Shown here: positions 22,193 through 29,921 of the stretch, in pieces
Layout: each line of letters opens with the position of its first letter
Position numbering within the stretch: the first letter of the stretch is position 1
NCBI RefSeq assembly: GCF_006438825.1
Contig: NZ_RCZP01000026.1
Location: 1 to 64,000, forward strand
Origin: Muricoccus nepalensis
GTDB taxonomy: Bacteria > Pseudomonadota > Alphaproteobacteria > Acetobacterales > Acetobacteraceae
Length of the DNA stretch: 64,000 bases
Reading direction: 5' to 3'
Program-made: the position numbers and the translations under genes
Notes under the pieces: model-generated
Database searches by the model: none
Seen by the model: only the letters and a program-made list of their open reading frames with translations
Told to the model about the DNA's origin: nothing

Positions 22193-22901
22193 GGGATCTC
22201 GTGCCTTCCCTTCGCGCGCTGCGCCTGTTCGCTTGGATCGACCGGCGTTGTGTTCTTCTAATGTTCTATTTGGCAGTCGCCCTGGCCAGCGACAAGCCTC
22301 GTTCGCCGCTCACAGTCCTGATTTGCCGAGTCTCACCGGCTCTTGAGCGAGGCTAGCGAACAGGTTCGGCGGCGTCATGGCCGGGCGCGAACCGCCGAGT
22401 CGAAAGAGGAAGGTTGCAGAAGGCATTCGGCCTAACGCACGGGTGGTGCAGAGCCCCGCGGAATACCCGCAATACAACCGATTGCAGCAGAATATATTCA
22501 CGCAAAAGTGAGTGATGGTTTTTGCATGACTTCGCAACGGCACTTTGGTCGACGGACGGTCCATCTCCCCACAATTTTATCCTTCCTAATGTTTCAGCCC
22601 GCTGTATTGTTGCTAAGCCTTACATTGCCGAAAGGAAATTTGCTCAGCGCCGCCTCTCGGGAGGTGCCCCGCTCGGCGGAGGACCGGGCCGTGTAACCGG
22701 AGTGCCTTCCTATTTCGTGGGCCGTGATGCTGCAGGGGGAGTGGGTTCGGTTGGTTGAGCGGCAGAGTTCTCCGGACGCGACGACAGGCATGACGCCATG
22801 ATGCCCTCTCCGTCGGCGTGCCGACCCCGGAGCAGCATGGTTCCCGCCTCCTCCCGGAACGGCGGTCTTCAGAAGCAGGTCAGGACAAGGAAGCGAACGC
22901 G
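22193..22901. other. 709-bp divergent intergenic region, AT-richer than surroundings
   Basis: It lies between the minus-strand radical-SAM-like gene and plus-strand asparagine synthase. It holds the LexA-type box (22252-22266) and small inverted repeats such as TCAC-N6-GTGA near 22499 and TTGC-N8-GCAA near 22529. Composition is clearly less GC-rich at about 22240-22640. The short reading frames here show no family features or convincing ribosome binding sites. It probably carries both promoters and a long leader for asnB. Confidence 0.5.
22252..22266 (-). promoter_or_regulatory. candidate LexA (SOS) box, alphaproteobacterial type
   Basis: GTTC-N7-GTTC on the plus strand (GAAC-N7-GAAC on the minus strand) is the exact alphaproteobacterial LexA consensus. 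It lies 60-75 nt upstream of the radical-SAM-like gene start in an AT-richer promoter region. The consensus is short, so chance occurrence remains possible. Confidence 0.55.
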
Positions 22902-24911
22902 ATGTGCGGTTTGACCGGCTTCTGGTCGCCGGCGCACCGCGCCAGCGAGGAAGCTTCCCTCCGGATCATCCGGGGCATGCGCGACCGCCTGACGCACCGC
23001 GGCCCTGACGACCACGGGACCTGGACGGATACGTGCCAGGGGGTCGCCTTCGGCTTCCGCCGGCTCTCCATCATCGACCTGTCGCCGGCCGGCCACCAGC
23101 CGATGATCTCCGCCGACGGCCGCTACATCGTCATGATGAACGGCGAGATCTACAACTTCGCCGCGCTGCGCGCGGAGATCGATGCCGCGCGGGGTGGCCA
23201 CGCCTGGCGCGGGCACTCCGACACGGAGGTGCTCGTCGAGGCGATCGACGAGTGGGGGCTGGAGCGCGCGCTGCAGCGCGCCAACGGGATGTTCGCCGTC
23301 GCCGTCTGGGACCGGCTCGACCGGACGCTGTCGCTCGCCCGCGACCGGATCGGCAAGAAGCCGATGTACTACGGCTGGATGGGTGGCCACTTCCTCTTCG
23401 GCTCGGAGCTGAAGGCCCTGCAGGCGCATCCCGCCTTCGACGGGCGCCTCTCGGCCGAGGCGGTTTCGGGCTTCCTGCAGATTGGCTACATCGCCGGGCG
23501 GCAGACGATCTTCGCGGGCATCTCGAAGCTGCCCGGCGGCCATATCCTGCGCCTCGACGCCCGGGTCGCGTCGCAGCAGATCCTGCCGGAGCCGGTTCCC
23601 TACTGGGACGTGCGCGGCATGGTCATGGAGGGGCTCGAGGCCCAGGCGTCCGGCCGCGCGGCGCGGCAGGACGAGTTCGAGGCGCTGGTGGAGGACGCGG
23701 TCGCGCTCCGGATGGTGGCGGACGTGCCCGTCGGCTCCTTCCTCTCGGGCGGTATCGATTCAAGCCTCGTGACGGCGGTGATGACGAAGGTCTCGCCGAG
23801 CGCCGTCCACAGCTTCGCCATCGGCTTCCGGGCGAAGGAGTGGGACGAGGCGCCGCACGCGCGCGCCGTCGCGACGCATCTCGGCACGCGGCACGAGGAA
23901 TCCTACCTTGCCGCGGCGGACATCCAGGACATGATCCGGGACGTTGCCGAGATCAGCGACGAGCCCCTCGCCGACGACTCGATCGTCCCGACGACGCTGC
24001 TGTGCCGGCTGGCGCGGCGCCACGTGAAGGTGGCCCTTTCGGGCGACGGCGGCGACGAGTTGCTGGCGGGCTACACGCGCTACGCGGCGGTGGACGACTG
24101 GCTGCTGCGGCGCCAGGGACTGCCAGGGGCGGCGCGCGCGCTGGCCGGCGCGGTTTCCAACAGCCTGGCGCCCGCCGCGGAGCGCCTCGGGCAGGTCCGG
24201 ATGGCGCGCCGGCTGCGGCTTCTCGCGCGCGTCATGACCTCGGGCGACGCCGACCAGGTGCACCGCATGCTGGTGTCGCAGACGCTCAACGTCGACTCCC
24301 TGCTCGCCGACCCGACCCTCGTCCCGAACCCGCTGGAGAACCCGCAGTTCCTGCTCGGCCAGTCGACACCGATCGACCGCATGAGCTTCATGGACATGAC
24401 GAGCTACCTGATCGACGACATCCTGGCGAAGGTGGACCGTGCCAGCATGTCCACCTCGCTCGAGGTGCGCTGCCCGCTGCTCGACTACCGCGTGATCGAG
24501 ATGTCCTGGCGCTTCCCGACCTCGGAGAAGTACAGCGCGGGGCAGGGGAAGCTGCCGCTCCGGAAGATGCTCTACAAGCAGGTGCCGCAGAAGCTGCTGG
24601 ACCGGCCCAAGCGCGGCTTCGGCGCGCCGGTGGAGATCTGGCTCAAGGACGAGCTGCGCGACTGGGCGGAGGGGCTGATGAGCCCGGCCGCGCTGGCGGC
24701 GCACGGGCTGCTCAACGTGCGCGCGTGCCGCGCCCTCTGGGAGGCCTTCCTCTACCGCGGCCACTCCTTCAACCGGGTGATCTGGAACCTTCTCATCTTC
24801 CAGGCCTGGTACGCGTCCTTCAGCCAGGCCTCGAAGGTCGCGGCCCCGGAGATGGAGGAGTGGATCCCCTCCCTGCCGGAGGTGCGGGCCGCCCGCTTCG
24901 TCCCGCACTGA
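22902..24911 (+). CDS. asnB: asparagine synthase (glutamine-hydrolysing)
   Basis: 669 aa from the ATG at 22902, fixed by the MCGLTGF start that exposes catalytic Cys2 of the N-terminal glutaminase domain. That domain shows RHRGPD-like THRGPDD near residue 36, NGEIYNF near 80 and GHSDTEV near 103. The synthetase domain has the PPi loop SGGIDSS near 281 and ALSGDGGDELLAGY near 378. Residues about 500-580 carry DDILAKVDRASMS and RPKRGFGAPVEIW. This long asnB type with the PKRGF motif is common in exopolysaccharide and O-antigen loci, where it can amidate sugar acids. It stands about 4 kb before the glycan island here. Free asparagine synthesis is equally possible. Confidence 0.92.
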   Translation: MCGLTGFWSPAHRASEEASLRIIRGMRDRLTHRGPDDHGTWTDTCQGVAFGFRRLSIIDLSPAGHQPMISADGRYIVMMNGEIYNFAALRAEIDAARGGHAWRGHSDTEVLVEAIDEWGLERALQRANGMFAVAVWDRLDRTLSLARDRIGKKPMYYGWMGGHFLFGSELKALQAHPAFDGRLSAEAVSGFLQIGYIAGRQTIFAGISKLPGGHILRLDARVASQQILPEPVPYWDVRGMVMEGLEAQASGRAARQDEFEALVEDAVALRMVADVPVGSFLSGGIDSSLVTAVMTKVSPSAVHSFAIGFRAKEWDEAPHARAVATHLGTRHEESYLAAADIQDMIRDVAEISDEPLADDSIVPTTLLCRLARRHVKVALSGDGGDELLAGYTRYAAVDDWLLRRQGLPGAARALAGAVSNSLAPAAERLGQVRMARRLRLLARVMTSGDADQVHRMLVSQTLNVDSLLADPTLVPNPLENPQFLLGQSTPIDRMSFMDMTSYLIDDILAKVDRASMSTSLEVRCPLLDYRVIEMSWRFPTSEKYSAGQGKLPLRKMLYKQVPQKLLDRPKRGFGAPVEIWLKDELRDWAEGLMSPAALAAHGLLNVRACRALWEAFLYRGHSFNRVIWNLLIFQAWYASFSQASKVAAPEMEEWIPSLPEVRAARFVPH

Positions 24912-24916
24912 GGGCG

Positions 24917-24949
24917 CGCGCCCCGTGGCCGGGCTCGGCCCGGGGCGCG
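24917..24949. terminator. hairpin after asparagine synthase
   Basis: Arms CGCGCCCCG (24917-24925) and CGGGGCGCG (24941-24949). An inner GGCC/GGCC pair extends the stem to 13 bp with one bulged base. It sits 6 nt after the asnB stop and ahead of the convergent tRNA gene. No U-tract. Confidence 0.6.
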
Positions 24950-24986
24950 GGGGCTGACGTGTCGGATGGGATCGTTTTCCGGGCCT

Positions 24987-25061
<75 letters not shown>

Positions 25062-25151
25062 TCGCCCGGGCTTGCCGGCCGGCCGGAAGATGTCCTCCGC
25101 GGCGCCGCGCGTAAACCCCTTCGCGGCACCTTTCCGCGGTCTTCCCGGCCG

Positions 25152-26003
25152 TCAGTCTCCAGTCCGCGCCGCGCCGCCCCAGCGCCACCAGGCGGCGGGG
25201 AGGAGCGCCGCGGCGCGGGCGGCGGCGGCGGCGTCGCGGAAGAGGGCGAAGCAGGTCGCGCCCGACCCGCTCATGCGCGCGAGCAGGGTCCCGGGCAGGG
25301 CGTCGAGCGCGTCCAGCACCGCGGCGACGGGCGGGCAGAGGGCGATGGCCGGGGGCTCCAGGTCGTTCCGCAGCCCTCGCAGCCCCTCGGCCAGGGACGC
25401 GGCGTCGGGCCAGGAGGCCGGGAGGGAGGCGGGCGGGGAGAAGGCGCCCTGGCGCCCCGCGAAGACGGCGGGGGTCGGCAGCGCCACGCGCGGGTTGGCG
25501 AGCACCATCCCGAAGGCCGGCAGGCGCGGCGCCGGCGACAGCACCTCCCCGACGCCGCCCATGAGGGCGGGGCGGGAGGCGAGGCAGACCGGCACGTCCG
25601 CCCCCAGCCCGAGCGCGATCCCCTCCAGCCGGGCGGCGCCGAGGCCGAGGCCCCAGAAGCGGTCCAGCGCCCGCAGCGCGGCCGCGGCGTCGGCCGAGCC
25701 GCCGCCGATCCCGGAGGCCACCGGCAGGCGCTTCTCGAGGTGGAGCGCGGCGCCAGGCAGGGGGCGGCCTGCCGCCTCGGCCAGCCGCCGCGCCGCGCGC
25801 AGCACGAGGTTGTCGGGCTCGGCCGCCAGCGCGCCGCCCTCGGGCCCGCCGAGGCCGAGCGTCACGCCCTCCCCAGGGCCGACGCGGAGGCTGTCCGAGG
25901 CGCCGGCGAAGACCACCAGGCTGTCCAGCCGATGGTAGCCGTCGGCCCGGCGCCCGGTGACGTGCAGGTGCAGGTTCACCTTGGCCGGCGCGTCCTCGAT
26001 CAC
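25152..26003 (-). CDS. ispE: 4-diphosphocytidyl-2-C-methyl-D-erythritol kinase
   Basis: 283 aa from a GTG at 26003, chosen because the upstream gene ends at 26020, CAGGA lies just upstream, and the frame then begins with the family N-terminus (PAKVNLHLHVTGRRADGYH). The GHMP-kinase ATP loop PVASGIGGGSADAAAAL is near residue 92 and the C-terminal MSGSGATCFALF near 245. It phosphorylates CDP-methylerythritol in the MEP isoprenoid pathway in the cytoplasm. It is 16 nt downstream of the TPR lipoprotein gene and probably co-transcribed with it. Confidence 0.95.
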   Translation of the reverse strand: MIEDAPAKVNLHLHVTGRRADGYHRLDSLVVFAGASDSLRVGPGEGVTLGLGGPEGGALAAEPDNLVLRAARRLAEAAGRPLPGAALHLEKRLPVASGIGGGSADAAAALRALDRFWGLGLGAARLEGIALGLGADVPVCLASRPALMGGVGEVLSPAPRLPAFGMVLANPRVALPTPAVFAGRQGAFSPPASLPASWPDAASLAEGLRGLRNDLEPPAIALCPPVAAVLDALDALPGTLLARMSGSGATCFALFRDAAAAARAAALLPAAWWRWGGAARTGD

Positions 26004-26019
26004 GTGCGGTCCTGCCCGT

Positions 26020-27816
26020 TCAGCGCAGCGCGGTGGCGGCCGGAAGACCGTCGCGCAGCTTCGCCTCCACGCGTGCCGCCTCGGCGGGGTCCAACGCAAG
26101 CCCGAGGGCGCGGCGCCACTGGAAGCGCGCCTCCGCCCAGCGCCCGGCGGCCCAGTAGGCGTCGCCGAGATGGTCGTTGATGACGCCGCTGCGCGATTCC
26201 AGTTCCGCGGCGCGCTCCAGCCAGCGGATCGCGCCCGCCGCGTCGCCGCTGCGGAACAGCGCCCAGCCGAGGCTGTCGGCGATGTTGCCGTCCTGTGGGC
26301 GGGCGGCCACCGCGCGCTCGAGCATCCCGCGCGCCTCCTCCAGCCGCTCCCCGCGCTCCACCCAGGCGTAGGCGAGGTGGTTCAGGACGGAGGGCTGCTC
26401 GGGCGAGAGGAGGAGCGCCTGGCGGAGGTCGGCCTCGGCGCCCGGCCAGTCCCCCGCCCCCTCGCGCGCGACGGCCCGGGCGTAGAAGAGGGGCCAGTCG
26501 GCCGCGCCGGGCTGGGCGAGGCGGTCGATCGCCGTGCCGTAGGCGGCGGCGGCCTCCGCGTGGCGCCCCTCGCCCCGCAGCACGTCGCCCATGGCGACCA
26601 CGGGCTGGGGGGCGCCGGGAAAGGCCTCGGCGGTGCGCCGGAGGAGCGCGAGGGAGTCGTCCGCCCGCCCGAGGCGGTTCAGCAGGGAGGCGCGGCGAAG
26701 GCTGGCCAGGGGGGCCATCGGGTCCTCCGCCGGCACGCTCGCCAGTACCGCCAGCGCGGCGTCGACGTGGCGCTCGTCCGCCAGGCTTTCGGCGGCGAGG
26801 ATCAGCGCGGGCGCAAAGCCGGGGCGCAGGCGCAGGGAGAGGCGGGCGAGGATGAGGGAGAGCTCCGGCGCGCCCTGCCGCCGCAGCGAGGCGCCGAGAG
26901 CCACCTGCGCCTCCGCCATTCCCTCCACCGGCGAGGCCACGGCCCGCCCGGCGAGCGCCGCGCGCCGCGCCGCCGGGCCGGCGGTCAGCGCGATGTCGTC
27001 CGAGCCCACGGACATGGCGTCGAACAGCCGCGCGCCGTCCGCCTCGCGCCCCGCGCGGGCGAGGATGCCGGCGGCGATGGTGGTCAGGCGAAGGTTCGGC
27101 TCCCCGGATTCCGCCACGGCGACGCGGATCAGCCGCTCCGCCTCGCGCGCGCGGCCGGCGAGGTCGGCGATCATCGCGCCGTGCAGCGCGGCCACGGCGC
27201 GGAGCGCCCCCGCTTCCACGAAGGGCCGGAGGGTGGCCAGCGCGGCGTCGGGGTTGCCGCGCCCGGCCTGCGCCCAGGCGAGCAGCAGCGGCTGGAGGAT
27301 CTGGGCGCTTCCCTGGCGCGGCAGGCCGCGGATGCGCGCCTCGGCCCGCTCCCACCGGCCGCCCTGGGCGTCGGAGCCGGCGAGCAGGAGGGCCGCGAGC
27401 TGGCTGTCGGGCAGGCGGCGGGCGAGGCGCACGGCGTCGGGCCGGCCGTCCATGACGGCGGCGCTGAAGGCGCGGGTGAGGATCTCCGGCTCGTCCGGGT
27501 CGGCGGCGAGGGCGGCGAGCAGCGCCTCGGCCGCGGCCGCGGCGTCGCTCTCGTTCGCGGCGAGGCGGCCGGCGAGGTAGGCGCCGTAGACGCCGGAGGG
27601 CGCGGGGACGGCGCGGCGGGGGGCCGCGACGGGGGCAGGCGGCGGGGGCTCCGCGAGCTCGGCCTCGGTGGCGGCCAAGCCGCGTTCCCCGGCGGCGCAG
27701 CCCGCCAGCAGGGCGGCCGCGAGCAGGAGGGCCTGCCCACGCCGCCGCGCGCCGCTGGCCCGGCGCGGCATCGGCGAGGAGGAGGGAAAGCGCGGGGTGG
27801 CCTCGGGCGGCATCAT
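26020..27816 (-). CDS. tetratricopeptide-repeat lipoprotein
   Basis: 598 aa from the ATG at 27816; the next ATG (27813) and one 15 codons later (27771) are alternatives. A basic N-terminus and hydrophobic core end in a lipobox (LLAGC, Cys near residue 40), so it is likely an outer-membrane lipoprotein facing the periplasm. An Ala/Pro linker follows, then about a dozen TPR-like helix pairs through the C-terminus (SVLNHLAYAWVERGERLEEA, NIADSLGWALFRSGDAAGAI, GVINDHLGDAYWAAGRWAEA). This gene order, TPR lipoprotein before ispE, is familiar in Rhodospirillales. Role probably scaffolding; no partner is evident. Confidence 0.85.
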   Translation of the reverse strand: MMPPEATPRFPSSSPMPRRASGARRRGQALLLAAALLAGCAAGERGLAATEAELAEPPPPAPVAAPRRAVPAPSGVYGAYLAGRLAANESDAAAAAEALLAALAADPDEPEILTRAFSAAVMDGRPDAVRLARRLPDSQLAALLLAGSDAQGGRWERAEARIRGLPRQGSAQILQPLLLAWAQAGRGNPDAALATLRPFVEAGALRAVAALHGAMIADLAGRAREAERLIRVAVAESGEPNLRLTTIAAGILARAGREADGARLFDAMSVGSDDIALTAGPAARRAALAGRAVASPVEGMAEAQVALGASLRRQGAPELSLILARLSLRLRPGFAPALILAAESLADERHVDAALAVLASVPAEDPMAPLASLRRASLLNRLGRADDSLALLRRTAEAFPGAPQPVVAMGDVLRGEGRHAEAAAAYGTAIDRLAQPGAADWPLFYARAVAREGAGDWPGAEADLRQALLLSPEQPSVLNHLAYAWVERGERLEEARGMLERAVAARPQDGNIADSLGWALFRSGDAAGAIRWLERAAELESRSGVINDHLGDAYWAAGRWAEARFQWRRALGLALDPAEAARVEAKLRDGLPAATALR

Positions 27817-28005
27817 GCGATGCAGCGTAGGATCACCGGCCCGTGAGACGCCAGCGCCGGCTTGGGGACGCCCGCCGAGGCGCAAGCAGTGTGGCAATCT
27901 TGTGCCAGGTCGCCGCCGGTTGCGGAAAGTTTCCTCACGAAGACGCGACTTCTTCTCTACCAGAAGCTGTGTTTCGATGCGTAACGATCTCTTGAGGAGG
28001 TAACG

Positions 28006-28644
28006 ATGCGTGCCCTGATCGTGGCGCTCGCCCTGCTGGCGGGCCTGGCCGCCGCGCCGGCGGAGGCGCAGAACCGGTTCTGGCTGGTCAACAACACCGG
28101 CGACACCATCCAGACTGCGCAGGTCTCGGCGTCGCGGCTGTCGAACTGGGGGCCGGACATCCTCGGCAGCGGGGTGCTGCCCGCGGGCAACCGGGTCTAC
28201 GTGACGCCGAATTTTGGCGACTGCATGCTGGACGTGCGCGTCACCTACGCCAGCGGGCGGGAGGAGACCCGGATGGGCCTGAACGCCTGCTCGATCAACA
28301 CCATCGCCTTCGGGGGGGCGGGCGCGGGTGCCGGGGCGAGCGTCAGCATGGGCGCGGGAGCGGGCGCGTCGGTGGCGGCGCCGCGCGGCGGCGACCCGTC
28401 CTTCAACTTCGTCAACCGCTCGGGCCAGGTCATCCGCGAGCTCTACATCTCCCTCTCGTCGCAATCGAGCTGGGGCTCGGACCGGCTTGGGACCAGCGTC
28501 ATGGAGCCGGGCCAGTCCCTCTACGTGCGCCTGCCGGGCGGCAGCAGCTGCGCCGCCGATATCCGCGTCGTCTACAACAACGGGGCGACCGCGGAGCGGC
28601 GCGGGGTGGAAACCTGCAGCCGGACAGACGTGGTCTGGCGCTGA
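28006..28644 (+). CDS. secreted protein with internally duplicated domain, unknown function
   Basis: 212 aa with an ideal GAGGAGG ribosome binding site. The signal peptide is residues 1-22 (ALALLAGLAAAPAEA|Q). Two homologous domains of about 80 residues follow, at about 23-105 and 127-212. Each has an FxxVNxxG start, a WGxDxLGxxV central motif, an RVYV/SLYVRL strand, a Cys and a C-terminal Cys (one pair per domain, probably a disulfide). They are joined by a Gly/Ala linker. Tryptophans and cysteines are conserved between copies. I recognise no named family. It stands alone and is followed by a double hairpin. Confidence 0.8.
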   Translation: MRALIVALALLAGLAAAPAEAQNRFWLVNNTGDTIQTAQVSASRLSNWGPDILGSGVLPAGNRVYVTPNFGDCMLDVRVTYASGREETRMGLNACSINTIAFGGAGAGAGASVSMGAGAGASVAAPRGGDPSFNFVNRSGQVIRELYISLSSQSSWGSDRLGTSVMEPGQSLYVRLPGGSSCAADIRVVYNNGATAERRGVETCSRTDVVWR

Positions 28645-28689
28645 TAGCTGGCGCAGGGCTTGCAGCGGGGCTTGCAAGCGGTCCGCCCA

Positions 28690-28736
28690 CCCGCGCGTCC
28701 TCGCCGGGGACGCGCGGGCGCACCAGCCCGGCTGGT
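28690..28736 (+). terminator. double hairpin ending the secreted-protein gene
   Basis: First hairpin: 11-bp perfect arms CCCGCGCGTCC (28690-28700) and GGACGCGCGGG (28708-28718), 7-nt loop. Second: ACCAGC (28722-28727), CCG loop, GCTGGT (28731-28736), followed by TTAAAC. The second with its T-rich tail resembles an intrinsic terminator. The strong GC/AT composition break lies right after it. Confidence 0.65.
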
Positions 28737-28758
28737 TTAAACCTCAAAAGACAGATGG

Positions 28759-28770
28759 ATGAAGCTTCAT
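28759..28770. promoter_or_regulatory. 12-bp perfect palindrome upstream of rfbF, repeated at its start codon
   Basis: ATGAAGCTTCAT is a perfect palindrome. Its core TGAAGCTTC recurs at 28887-28895, overlapping the GTG start of the cytidylyltransferase gene. The two copies are 127 bp apart and flank the inverted repeat at 28836-28867, so a looping operator pair is possible. Evidence is positional only. Confidence 0.35.
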
Positions 28771-28835
28771 AATCTTCTCAGAAAGGTGTCGTGTTGACGC
28801 CTCCCGGCCGTGCAAGCATCCTTGCGCTGTGCTTA

Positions 28836-28867
28836 AAATTGTTTGACGTTACGCGATCAAACAATTT
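28836..28867. promoter_or_regulatory. 11-bp inverted repeat (operator or 5'-leader hairpin) before rfbF
   Basis: AAATTGTTTGA (28836-28846) and TCAAACAATTT (28857-28867) are perfect complements separated by 10 bp. The centre-to-centre distance is 21 bp, two helical turns, which suits a dimeric regulator. The left arm overlaps a TTGACG hexamer (28843-28848) that could be a -35. It lies 19 nt before the GTG start, so in RNA it would form a hairpin next to the ribosome site. Confidence 0.55.
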
Positions 28868-28885
28868 AGCAACGGTGATTCGCTC

Positions 28886-29662
28886 GTGAAGCTTCGCAAA
28901 GCCGTGATTCTCGCCGGTGGCTACGGAACCCGGCTGATGGAGGAAACCGAGGCCCGTCCCAAGCCCATGGTGGAAATTGGCGGGCGGCCCATCCTCTGGC
29001 ATATTATGAAGATATATGCCGCCAATGGAATTACCGAGTTTGTGCTGCCCCTCGGTTATAAGGGGCACATGATCAAGGCGTTTTTCGCCGATTACCACCT
29101 TCAGGCGGCGGACGTGACGATCGACCTCGCCCGCAACACCGTCACGCTACACCGCCACACGGCCGAGCCGTGGAAGGTCACGCTGGTGGACACGGGCCTC
29201 GAGACGATGACCGGCGGCCGGCTGGCCCGCCTGCGCGAGCATCTCGACGACGAGCCCTTCTGCATGACCTACGGCGACGGCGTGACCGCGCTGGACCTGC
29301 AGAAGATCGCCGACTTCCACGAGGCGCACGGGCGCATCGCCACGGTGACGGCGGTCCGGCCGCCGTCGCGCTTCGGTTCCCTCGCGATCGAGAACGGGCG
29401 GGTGACGAGCTTCGACGAGAAGCCGCTCGGTGGCGAGATCTGGATCAACGGCGGCTTCTTCGTGCTGTCGCCGAAGATCTTCGACTACATCGCCGGCGAC
29501 TCGACGGTGTTCGAGCGCGAGCCGCTCGAGGCGCTCGCGCGGGAGGGGGAGTTGATGGCCCATCCCTTCGAGGGCTTCTGGTACTCGATGGACACGCTTC
29601 GCGACCGCAAGCACCTCGAGGAGCTGTGGGCGGCCGGCAAGGCGCCCTGGAAGATCTGGTAG
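28886..29662 (+). CDS. rfbF: glucose-1-phosphate cytidylyltransferase
   Basis: 258 aa from a GTG at 28886. Nucleotidyltransferase signature AVILAGGYGTRL with catalytic Lys in ARPKPM near residue 26, GGRPILWHIMKIYA near 35, TYGDGVT (metal-binding Asp) near 130 and the C-terminal FWYSMDTLRDRKHLEELW. It makes CDP-glucose from glucose-1-phosphate and CTP, the entry to CDP-3,6-dideoxyhexoses and CDP-branched sugars. The expected CDP-glucose 4,6-dehydratase is not in the island. About the first 75 codons use visibly more A/T-ending codons (for example ATA, TAT, GGT) than the rest, a compositional break inside the gene. Confidence 0.92.
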   Translation: MKLRKAVILAGGYGTRLMEETEARPKPMVEIGGRPILWHIMKIYAANGITEFVLPLGYKGHMIKAFFADYHLQAADVTIDLARNTVTLHRHTAEPWKVTLVDTGLETMTGGRLARLREHLDDEPFCMTYGDGVTALDLQKIADFHEAHGRIATVTAVRPPSRFGSLAIENGRVTSFDEKPLGGEIWINGGFFVLSPKIFDYIAGDSTVFEREPLEALAREGELMAHPFEGFWYSMDTLRDRKHLEELWAAGKAPWKIW

Positions 29663-29921
29663 GGGCCTTCGCCGGCCCGTTGGCGCTTGTCTTCCCGGGG
29701 GTGCGGCTTGGCGCTCCCCGGGCGCCGGGAGAGGCGCGGCCCGTCCTGGGGCCACGCCACGGCAGCCCGGCCCGTCTGAACCCCATTCGCAACGAAAGGT
29801 GATCGGCGCGGCGGCGTCATCACGTTGTGCTGAATTTCAGAAAGCAACGTTTTTCGGCATTAAACGTCGATGGTGGACATTCCGCGCCGCATGCTAGGTC
29901 CGGCGAGGTTCCGGATTGGAG

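Noticed and set aside
22353-22574. Short minus-strand frame in the AT-richer intergenic region
   Set aside because: No ribosome binding site, no recognisable features, overlaps other equally poor frames.
28734-28743. GGTTTAAACC palindrome
   Set aside because: Partly belongs to the terminator hairpin tail; ten bases alone give no evidence for an operator.
28778-29098. 106-codon minus-strand frame opposite the rfbF start
   Set aside because: Antisense to a well-supported enzyme gene and its promoter region.
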